Assembly: GCA_028706585.1 (NCBI GenBank)
Contig: JAQTVX010000123.1
Span: forward strand, 1-6,728
DNA length: 6,728 nt
DNA from: Candidatus Krumholzibacteriia bacterium
GTDB lineage: Bacteria; Krumholzibacteriota; Krumholzibacteriia; Krumholzibacteriales; Krumholzibacteriaceae
Reading direction: 5' to 3'
The notes beneath the pieces are model-generated. The model saw nothing but the letters and a program-made list of their open reading frames with translations, ran no database searches and was not told the origin of the DNA. Positions 1 to 5,538 of this stretch are shown here, one piece after another. The position numbers were made by a program, and so were the translations under genes. Position 1 is the stretch's first letter. Every line of letters begins with the position of its first letter.

Positions 1-684
1 GTAGAGATCGATCGCCTCCTCTCGCTTTCCCTCTCCCCAAAGGATCTTGGCCAGCATTCCGTCGGCATCGGGATTGCCGGTGGCCATCGAGAGGCATCGC
101 TTCGCCTCGTCATTCTTCCCCTGCTGCTGGAAGACGGCGCCGGCCATCGCGATCGCATTCGACTTGGCGAACGGCCGCACGGTGAGCTCGGCCGATTTGA
201 GAAAGCACTTCGCGGCCAGATCGGGATCCGACTTGGGATCCATGAGATAATACCCCATGTACAGGAACAACCTCGGAGAACGCTCGGTAGCAAGGAGCGT
301 ATCGGCGAAGGCGATCGAGCGTTCCTTGCTCCGCTCCACGAGGAATCCGAACTTGGCGAGAAGCATCTCGCCGCGCGCCTGTGGGTCGCTCTCTTTCGCC
401 AGCTCGCCGGCCAGGAACCGCTCCGCAGCCGCCTCGTCCTTCATCTCCGAGGACAGCGCCTCGAATGCCCGGCCGAAGGCTATGAACCGGTACGGAGAGT
501 CGAGATGGTTCCCGATGAAGATTTTCAGGCGATCAACCTTCGCGGCGGGATCCTTGACCGCGCTCGCCGCCTCGAGCTCTTCGAGAACGTAGAGCGCCGA
601 GGTATTCTCGCGCTCGCCGCATCCCCAGGCGAGAAGCGCCAGAACGGTCGCCGCGATCGCCAACTTCGCTGCCAATCGACCCAT
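1..684 (-). CDS. Probable lipoprotein with helical/TPR-like repeats (5' part, runs off left edge)
   Basis: The frame is open without a stop for 228 codons from the ATG at 684 to base 1, so the C-terminus is outside the window. The N-terminus is a signal peptide: positive residues (R3, K7), a hydrophobic run at about 8-20, then LAWGC with Cys22 as the likely lipidated residue. Trp at -2 and Ala at -3 make this a non-classical lipobox, so plain secretion or a membrane anchor is possible. After Cys22 the protein is soluble, Ala/Glu/Leu-rich and mostly helical. About 175-228 reads like tetratricopeptide repeats (helix, turn at QQGKNDEA, helix, then WGEGKREEAIDLY beginning another unit). TPR lipoproteins usually act as envelope scaffolds. 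Some carry a C-terminal redoxin domain, which cannot be judged here. The ATG at 684 is chosen because AAGGAGA (695-689) precedes it by 4 nt. An in-frame ATG at 699 overlaps the previous stop but has no good SD. Last visible gene of the glycan operon; specific function unknown. Confidence 0.82.
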   Translation of the reverse strand, partial: MGRLAAKLAIAATVLALLAWGCGERENTSALYVLEELEAASAVKDPAAKVDRLKIFIGNHLDSPYRFIAFGRAFEALSSEMKDEAAAERFLAGELAKESDPQARGEMLLAKFGFLVERSKERSIAFADTLLATERSPRLFLYMGYYLMDPKSDPDLAAKCFLKSAELTVRPFAKSNAIAMAGAVFQQQGKNDEAKRCLSMATGNPDADGMLAKILWGEGKREEAIDLY

Positions 685-688
685 TGCG

Positions 689-695
689 TCTCCTT
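689..695 (-). promoter_or_regulatory. Shine-Dalgarno of the lipoprotein gene
   Basis: AAGGAGA on the minus strand ends 4 nt before the ATG at 684. It fills the 11-nt gap after the glycosyltransferase stop (698-696). This favours 684 over the in-frame ATG at 699, whose first bases overlap that stop as ATGA. Confidence 0.75.
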
Positions 696-1883
696 TCATC
701 GCTGCACGCGGCGTCCGCTGCCCCCATTTCCACCGGCATCGCGGAGAGCGCGCTTGCGCGCGACCGATTCCCGGATCAGGGATACAATCTCGTCGGCGCG
801 TACCTGCCAGTCGCGCGAGCGCGCGAACTCCGTGAGCTTTTCGCGGTTTGCTCCCGAGGCCAGCGCCATGTGGATCTGATCGATGAACTCCTCCCCCGAG
901 TCGGCGAGGTGAATAAGCCCCCTTATGGGCTCGAGATCGTCCGAGTACTTTCTCGTGACGACCGGCCTCCCGCACGCGGCGTATTCATAGAGCTTGTTCG
1001 GATCTGCCGAGCGCCTGAGTTCGTTCACCACGAGCGGAATGATACAAACATCCATCGCCGCGATATATGCGCCGAGCCGTTCGTAGGGTTTGCTTCCGAG
1101 ATGGAACACGTTGCCCCTGCGCGAAACGATTTCCCCGAACTCGCCGGCGCGCTCCCGGAAAACGGGGCCCACGATCGCGATCGAAGCGTGCGGAAACGAT
1201 TCCGCCAGGGAATCGAGGAGGTCGAAATCGAACCATTGGGCGACCGCGCCCGAATAGCCGATGATCGGTCGTTCGAGAGCCGCCATGTCGTCCGGAATGC
1301 CGGATTCCGCCGCGGCGCGGAAGAGCTCGTAATCGACTCCGTTCCCAACGAGATGCACATCCGCCGCCCCCGCCTCGCGCAGCATACGCACGAGCCGCGT
1401 GCTCACTGCTATCGCGAGGTCGGCGGAGCGGACCACGCGCACGAAGTAGCCACGCGCCCACGAGGGCGTATGAGGAAACGCCAGATGATCATCGTTGCAA
1501 TCGTAAAGCATGAGCGTCCGGGCGAGGAAGGGAAGCACGGCAGCGTAATAGATGTTGGAAACGTAGAACACGCGGTTCTTGCCGGAAAACCCCGTGGCCA
1601 GAAATATCAAGTTGAGCCAGAGAAACAGAACAACGTTCCACAGCAGGCGCACCGGCGGAAGCGAGAACAGCAGGCGAACGGGACGCTGCGGGAAGTTCTT
1701 GAATACTGGAACGCAGACGTGGACGACGCGGCCCTCGCGCCGTGGCAGGAAGTTGTTCGGTTTTCCCTTCACGACGCTCGACAGAAAGAGTATCTCCCAG
1801 TCGGAGGGAAAGCGGGACAGCACCTGCTGCTTGCGCGTCCGCAGATAGTGCCACTGGATCTCAGAGAAACAGACCACCTTCAT
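696..1883 (-). CDS. Glycosyltransferase, GT4/GT-B type, TuaH-like
   Basis: A 395-residue protein of usual length for a two-domain GT-B glycosyltransferase; it would transfer a sugar from a nucleotide-sugar donor at the cytoplasmic face of the membrane. Visible motifs: an N-terminal Rossmann-type start (MKVVCFSEIQW), a hydrophobic stretch at about 79-99 suggesting membrane association, YDCNDDH at 127-133, STRL at 161-164, NGVD at 181-184, GYSGAVAQWFD at 209-219, a donor-site block PNKLYEYAACGRPVV at 295-309 with Glu300 as the probable ribose-binding Glu, and a helical C-terminus with a Gly/Arg-rich tail. The DDH, NGVD, GAVAQWFD and PNKLYEY combination recalls the TuaH-like (teichuronic acid) glycosyltransferases. 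That is recall of family patterns, and the actual acceptor is unknown. The start has AGGAG (1896-1892) 8 nt upstream. Its ATG overlaps the aminotransferase stop by 4 nt, implying translational coupling. Confidence 0.88.
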   Translation of the reverse strand: MKVVCFSEIQWHYLRTRKQQVLSRFPSDWEILFLSSVVKGKPNNFLPRREGRVVHVCVPVFKNFPQRPVRLLFSLPPVRLLWNVVLFLWLNLIFLATGFSGKNRVFYVSNIYYAAVLPFLARTLMLYDCNDDHLAFPHTPSWARGYFVRVVRSADLAIAVSTRLVRMLREAGAADVHLVGNGVDYELFRAAAESGIPDDMAALERPIIGYSGAVAQWFDFDLLDSLAESFPHASIAIVGPVFRERAGEFGEIVSRRGNVFHLGSKPYERLGAYIAAMDVCIIPLVVNELRRSADPNKLYEYAACGRPVVTRKYSDDLEPIRGLIHLADSGEEFIDQIHMALASGANREKLTEFARSRDWQVRADEIVSLIRESVARKRALRDAGGNGGSGRRVQR

Positions 1884-3013
1884 GCGCGGCGCTCCTGAAA
1901 AGCGCGGATGGAAGAGACGACATAATCCCTCTGCGCGATCGTGAGCTCCGGAAATACGGGAATGGCCAGAGTCTCTCTCGCCGCGGCTTCCGATTCGGAA
2001 TTATCCCCCGTCTTCCCGCCGAGGAACGCGAAGCACTTCTGGAGATGCAGGGGAACGGGGTAGTACACCTCGCAGCCGACGCCGTTCTCCTGAAGAAAGG
2101 CCCGCAGCGCATCGCGCTCCTGCACGCGGATCACGTACTGGTTGTACACGCTCACGTTGTGCGATTCAACAAATGGAATCGTCACGCCGCTTATCCTTGC
2201 GAGCTCGCGATCGTAGAAAGCGGCGTTCGCCCTGCGCCCCTCGTGCCATTTCTCGAGATGTCTCATCTTGACGAGGAGGATCGCGGCTTGGATCGAATCG
2301 AGGCGGCTGTTGATGCCGACGACGTCATGATAATACCTCTCGCGCCCCCCATGAACCCTCATCATCCGCACCTTGTCGGCGAGCCCCTCATTGTCCGTTA
2401 CGACCATGCCGCCGTCACCGTAGCCGCCGAGATTCTTCGAAGGGAAAAAGGAGAGGCAGCCGATCGAGCCTATCGAGCCTGCCCTTTTGCCCTTGTAGAG
2501 CGCCCCGATCGATTGGCAGGCATCCTCTATCACCGGGATATCGCGCCGCCCCGCCGCGTCCATGATCGGGCCCATGTCCGCCGGCTGCCCGAATAGATGA
2601 ACGGCTATGATCGCGCGGGTCCTGGGCGTGATGCGCGCGGCGACCATGCCCGGATCGATATTGTACGTCCTCGGATCGATATCGGCGAACACCGGAGTCG
2701 CCCCGAGCCGCGTGATAGAGCTCACCGTCGAGAAGAATGTGTACGGTGTCGTGATCACCTCGTCGCCATGGCCCGCGCCGATCGCCATGAGCGATAGGAG
2801 AATCGCGTCCGTTCCGGAGGCGACTCCCACGGCGAAGCGCGAGCCGCAGTAACGGGCGATCTCTTCTTCGAGCGCCTCGACCTTCTTCCCGAGAATGAAC
2901 TGCTGCGTCGATAGAACCCCGTCTATCGCCTCGCGTATCTCGTCTCTTATGCTCTCGTACTGAGGAACGAGATCGAGCAGTTTGACCGTCATCGTGCCTT
3001 TTCGAGATGCCAT
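1880..3013 (-). CDS. DegT/DnrJ/EryC1/StrS family PLP-dependent sugar aminotransferase
   Basis: A 377-residue fold-type I aminotransferase of normal family length. These enzymes move an amino group, usually from glutamate, to a keto-sugar nucleotide, making an amino sugar for surface glycans or secondary metabolites. Motifs in order: SGTDA at 66-70 (phosphate-binding region), PYTFFST at 90-96, AVHLFGQPADM at 137-147, IEDACQSIGA at 162-171 with Asp164 for the PLP pyridine nitrogen and Gln167 stacking nearby, SFFPSKNLGGYGDGG at 188-202 with Lys193 as the Schiff-base lysine, GINSRLDSIQAAIL at 233-246, and YYPVPLHLQ at 317-325. The pattern is close to WbpE-like enzymes that aminate UDP-3-keto sugars, but dTDP-3-keto-6-deoxyhexose aminotransferases look similar, so the substrate is open. 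Start: GAGGGG (3024-3019) lies 5 nt before the ATG and overlaps the previous stop. Met8 (2992) is a weaker alternative. No dehydrogenase or acyltransferase partner is in the window. Confidence 0.95.
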   Translation of the reverse strand: MASRKGTMTVKLLDLVPQYESIRDEIREAIDGVLSTQQFILGKKVEALEEEIARYCGSRFAVGVASGTDAILLSLMAIGAGHGDEVITTPYTFFSTVSSITRLGATPVFADIDPRTYNIDPGMVAARITPRTRAIIAVHLFGQPADMGPIMDAAGRRDIPVIEDACQSIGALYKGKRAGSIGSIGCLSFFPSKNLGGYGDGGMVVTDNEGLADKVRMMRVHGGRERYYHDVVGINSRLDSIQAAILLVKMRHLEKWHEGRRANAAFYDRELARISGVTIPFVESHNVSVYNQYVIRVQERDALRAFLQENGVGCEVYYPVPLHLQKCFAFLGGKTGDNSESEAAARETLAIPVFPELTIAQRDYVVSSIRAFQERRA

Positions 3014-3022
3014 TCTTTCCCC

Positions 3023-4228
3023 TCAGGTTCTCTTTGCCGAGGCTAGCCGCCGGTAGAGCTCGACGAGCGGGCCGCTCGTCTTCTCCCATGTATAGCGTTG
3101 GAGCACCGCACGGCGCCCGGCCGCTCCCATTTCCAGGCGTTTGCCTTCGTTTTGATGGAGCTCGACGATGCATCGGGCGAGCTCCGCCGGATCGTTCCAT
3201 CTAAACACGAGGCCGCCCCCCGTATCGCTCGCGATTCTCGCGAGCGGCGGACAGTCGCTCACTATGACGGGGCGTTCGCGCATCATGTACTGAAAGATCT
3301 TGTTCGGAATCGTCGTATCGGTGTGGGGATTCCGCGCGTGGGGCACGAGGCATACGGCGCTCGCTTCGATGTAGCTCCAGATCGCGTCCTGGCTTTTCCA
3401 TCCGGTCATCTCGACGATATCCCCGCAGTGCAGATCCCGCACGAGGCGTTCGAGCCTCCTGCGGTAGCCATCGTTATGGTCGCCGACGAGGACGAGCCTG
3501 AGATTCGGAATCTCCTGCCGAGCGAGCGGAAGCGCCGCGATGACGGTATCCAGCCCACGGTGCGGGGCGAAGTTGCCGATGTATGACACGACGAATGCGC
3601 CGCGATATCTCGCGAGAACGTCGCCGTCGATCCGAATAGCGCCGGTCGACTCCGAAACCGTATTGGGCACGACGAATATCTTTTCGGCGCCGAGACCCAG
3701 CTTCAGGAGCCTGTCGCGCGCCTCCTCTATCACGACGATGATCGCGTCTACTTCGCGAAGAATCGCCCGTTCGTATCGCGACCAGCGATCGTAATTATAG
3801 ATCGTCGCTCGCTTGAGAGCGTTCGTGTACCAGACCTGGAGCCCCGCGGGATAGTTTTCGTGGAGATCCGCTACGACCGGGAGTCGCAGCCGCCTCCCCG
3901 CCGATACGGCCTCCATCGCCAGCGGAAGATCGTTAACGTGGAGAACGTCGATTAGCCGTTCTTTCGCGAATCGATCTATCGCCCCGGTCCAGACCGGATC
4001 ACGATAGGTGAAATTGAAGGTGTAGCGGTGCCGGATATCCCCGAGTCGCCCCATCCTCACGCCGCGCACGACGTGCACTCCGCCGACCGTCTCCTCGCGC
4101 GGCTCGCCTCGCCGCCCCTCGATGAGGAAATGGACCTCGTGCCCTTCAGCGGCCAGAGTGAGCGCCTCGTTTTGCACGCGGACGTTCGGCGGGGGTATCT
4201 TCCATTTCATCATCATGCCGATTCTCAT
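3023..4228 (-). CDS. Glycosyltransferase, GT4 family
   Basis: First gene of the leftward operon, 401 residues from the chosen start. A GT-B retaining-type glycosyltransferase that would add a sugar from a nucleotide donor to a growing glycan in the cytoplasm. N-terminal acceptor domain: MRIGMMMKWKIPPPNVRVQ, then a conserved HVNDLPLA at about 97-104 and ADLHENYP at about 120-127. C-terminal donor domain: VPNTV at about 187-191, SYIGNFAPHRGLDT at about 215-228, VLVGD at about 246-250, and TIPNKIFQYMMRERPVIVSD at 306-325. The last is the nucleotide-sugar site, where Gln313 stands where many relatives have Glu (FEYM). Start choice: the ATG at 4228 has AAGGAG (4240-4235) 6 nt upstream. A longer frame opens at an ATG at 4243, but that ATG overlaps no SD and actually places the SD inside the gene. 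The stop is 9 nt before the aminotransferase start. Donor and acceptor cannot be assigned. Confidence 0.92.
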   Translation of the reverse strand: MRIGMMMKWKIPPPNVRVQNEALTLAAEGHEVHFLIEGRRGEPREETVGGVHVVRGVRMGRLGDIRHRYTFNFTYRDPVWTGAIDRFAKERLIDVLHVNDLPLAMEAVSAGRRLRLPVVADLHENYPAGLQVWYTNALKRATIYNYDRWSRYERAILREVDAIIVVIEEARDRLLKLGLGAEKIFVVPNTVSESTGAIRIDGDVLARYRGAFVVSYIGNFAPHRGLDTVIAALPLARQEIPNLRLVLVGDHNDGYRRRLERLVRDLHCGDIVEMTGWKSQDAIWSYIEASAVCLVPHARNPHTDTTIPNKIFQYMMRERPVIVSDCPPLARIASDTGGGLVFRWNDPAELARCIVELHQNEGKRLEMGAAGRRAVLQRYTWEKTSGPLVELYRRLASAKRT

Positions 4229-4234
4229 ACCGAA

Positions 4235-4240
4235 CTCCTT
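4235..4240 (-). promoter_or_regulatory. Shine-Dalgarno fixing the glycosyltransferase start
   Basis: AAGGAG sits 6 nt before the ATG at 4228. The longer alternative start at 4243 lies upstream of this site, so the ribosome-binding sequence argues for a protein five residues shorter than the longest open frame. Confidence 0.8.
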
Positions 4241-4253
4241 CATATTTCACGTG

Positions 4254-4282
4254 AGTATAGCCTTCAAAACGGCGCCGGTAAA
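4254..4282 (-). promoter_or_regulatory. Leftward sigma70-like promoter of the glycan operon
   Basis: On the minus strand, TTTACC (4282-4277; 4 of 6 matches to TTGACA) is followed after exactly 17 nt by TATACT (4259-4254; 5 of 6 matches to TATAAT). The predicted start of transcription is near 4247, giving a short leader of about 19 nt that still includes the AAGGAG site. The promoter overlaps the left arm of the inverted repeat at 4267-4309. Confidence 0.6.
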
Positions 4283-4309
4283 GGGCAAGTTGCCCGTTGC
4301 GCGCCGTTT
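4267..4309. repeat. Nested, nearly concentric inverted repeat between divergent promoters (candidate operator)
   Basis: Outer arms are a perfect 9-bp inverted repeat, AAACGGCGC (4267-4275) and GCGCCGTTT (4301-4309). Inside them is a perfect 13-nt palindrome with one central base, GGGCAA-G-TTGCCC (4283-4295). The dyad centres are at about 4288 and 4289. The inner palindrome contains the rightward -35 and abuts the leftward -35. Each outer arm falls in the spacer of one promoter. Neither flanking gene ends here, so a transcription terminator is unlikely; a regulator-binding site or cruciform is more plausible. No specific regulator can be named. Confidence 0.55.
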
Positions 4310-4318
4310 GCAAATAAT
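4290..4318 (+). promoter_or_regulatory. Rightward sigma70-like promoter of the methyltransferase gene
   Basis: TTGCCC (4290-4295; 4 of 6 matches to TTGACA) and AATAAT (4313-4318; 5 of 6 matches to TATAAT) are separated by exactly 17 nt. Transcription would start near 4325, leaving a leader of about 34 nt without a Shine-Dalgarno. A second, weaker candidate is the extended -10 TGCTATATC at 4343-4351, which would give an almost leaderless mRNA. Confidence 0.5.
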
Positions 4319-4358
4319 TGTGTTTCGCTCGACGCTCCCGACTGCTATATCTTCTGGC

Positions 4359-5501
4359 ATGCTCGCTGAAATCAAGAAGATCGTGCATGGCGGCTACGGG
4401 CTCGCGTTTTCCGAAGGCAAGACGGTCCTCATTCCGTACACGGCGCCGGGAGACAGGGTGGAATGCTCCCCTGTTCGGGAGAAGAAGAACCTGATCTTCG
4501 GCCGCGTCGACAGCGTCGTCGAGCCGTCGCCCATGCGCCGCGAGAGCGAGTGTCCGGTCTTCGGCGAGTGCGGAGGGTGCCATCTGCAGCACCTGAGCTA
4601 CGAGGACGAGATCAAGGTCAAGCGCGAGAGCATACTCGAGGATCTCGACCGCGTTGGAAAGATCAAGACCGATTTCAAGAGCGTAACGCCATCGCCGGCG
4701 CGCTACGGCTACCGGAATCATGCCATTTTCAAGGTCGACGCCGAAAGGAAGCCGGGCTTCCTCAAGAGGGAATCGGACAATCTCGTGCCGTTCCCTCCGG
4801 CAGGATGCCTCCTCCTCGCCGAGGAAATGCGGACTGCGATCGCCCGCATCCCTCCGGATGCGTTCGATCCGCTCACCGAGGTCAGGGTGCGACTGGACAA
4901 GGATGGGGGAGTTCATTTCTGGGGACTTCTCGATCGCGTCGGACCTCCGGAGGTCCTCATGGAGACCGGTGGGCTCATGTTTCCCGTGAACCGCGACTCC
5001 TTCTTCCAGGTCAACCGGTTTCTCGGCTCGGATCTCATGGGGCTCGTCCTCTCGCTCCCCCGCACAGCGCCCAGGAAGCTCCTCGACCTCTACTGCGGCT
5101 CCGGCCTCTTCACGTTGACGCTCGCGAAAAGGGCGCTGGAGGCGCTCGGCATCGAACGAGACCAATTCGCGATACGCAACGCCTCGGCCGCGGCCAGGCT
5201 CAACGCGGTCGCGAACGTGAAATTCAGACGGGGGGACGCGGAACGGGAGATCGGAAAACTGGGCGGTTTCGACCTCGTCGTCGCCGATCCGCCGCGGATG
5301 GGGCTCCCGCGGACGGTGCTCCAGGGGATCATCAGAATCAAGCCCCAGGAGCTAATCTTCATCTCATGCGACCCGCCGACCTTCGCGAGGGACGCAAAGG
5401 CCCTCGTAGAGGCGGATTACCTTCTGTCGGAGATTCACCTCGTCGATCTCTTTCCCGCCACATATCACGCTGAGATCGTGTCTCTCTTCAGGAGATGCTG
5501 A
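4359..5501 (+). CDS. TrmA/RlmD-family RNA (uracil-5-)-methyltransferase with 4Fe-4S cysteines
   Basis: A 380-residue SAM-dependent enzyme that makes 5-methyluridine in rRNA or tRNA. Domains: a TRAM-like RNA-binding barrel at about 3-58 (IKKIVHGGYGLA, YTAPGD), an Fe-S cluster set C65-x5-C71-x2-C74 plus C150, and a C-terminal Rossmann methyltransferase. Catalytic features are present: FFQVN at 215-219, SAM motif I LDLYCGSG at 242-249, ADPPR at 309-313, the nucleophile Cys337 in ISCDPPTFARD, and a probable general-base Glu372 in DLFPATYHAE. The length is below the roughly 430-450 residues of E. coli RlmD, but no motif is missing. The four cysteines favour the RlmD/RlmC branch (23S rRNA) over TrmA, which lacks the cluster; the exact uridine cannot be told. 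The frame is open further upstream to an ATG at 4122, but that part is antisense to the glycosyltransferase and precedes the TRAM homology, so the ATG at 4359 is used despite lacking an SD. Confidence 0.93.
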   Translation: MLAEIKKIVHGGYGLAFSEGKTVLIPYTAPGDRVECSPVREKKNLIFGRVDSVVEPSPMRRESECPVFGECGGCHLQHLSYEDEIKVKRESILEDLDRVGKIKTDFKSVTPSPARYGYRNHAIFKVDAERKPGFLKRESDNLVPFPPAGCLLLAEEMRTAIARIPPDAFDPLTEVRVRLDKDGGVHFWGLLDRVGPPEVLMETGGLMFPVNRDSFFQVNRFLGSDLMGLVLSLPRTAPRKLLDLYCGSGLFTLTLAKRALEALGIERDQFAIRNASAAARLNAVANVKFRRGDAEREIGKLGGFDLVVADPPRMGLPRTVLQGIIRIKPQELIFISCDPPTFARDAKALVEADYLLSEIHLVDLFPATYHAEIVSLFRRC

Positions 5502-5511
5502 CGCGTTCCAG

Positions 5512-5529
5512 TCCGGATCGCGCTCCGGA
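5512..5529. terminator. Possible bidirectional hairpin between convergent genes
   Basis: TCCGGA (5512-5517), a 6-nt loop, and TCCGGA (5524-5529) form a 6-bp stem in the 37-nt gap between the two convergent stop codons. Position fits a shared terminator, but neither strand shows a following T-run, so this is weak. Confidence 0.3.
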
Positions 5530-5538
5530 ATCCTTCAG

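Noticed and set aside
146..156. GCGATCGC palindrome resembling the cyanobacterial HIP1 octamer
   Set aside because: Only seen as an isolated copy within coding sequence and explained by general GATC richness; not evidence for a cyanobacterium.
684..1898. Plus-strand open frame of 404 codons
   Set aside because: It lies entirely antisense to the TuaH-like glycosyltransferase, which has recognisable motifs, and its translation is Arg/His/Pro-rich without any domain. Long open antisense frames are expected in GC-rich coding DNA.
1742..2596. Plus-strand open frame of 284 codons
   Set aside because: Antisense to the aminotransferase and part of the glycosyltransferase; no recognisable motif or Shine-Dalgarno-supported start.
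4267..4309. Nested inverted repeat read as an intrinsic terminator
   Set aside because: It lies between divergent gene starts, no transcript should end there, and no T-run follows either arm.
4122..4358. Upstream extension of the methyltransferase to an ATG at 4122
   Set aside because: It would add 79 residues before the TRAM domain, run antisense through the 5' end of the glycosyltransferase and contain both promoters; the family begins near the TRAM domain.
4146..5165. Minus-strand open frame of 339 codons
   Set aside because: Antisense shadow of the methyltransferase; would also overlap the divergent promoters and the start of the glycosyltransferase.
4463..5473. Second plus-strand frame of 336 codons inside the methyltransferase
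   Set aside because: Same strand but out of frame with the motif-complete methyltransferase; Arg/Gly/Pro-rich composition typical of a shifted frame.
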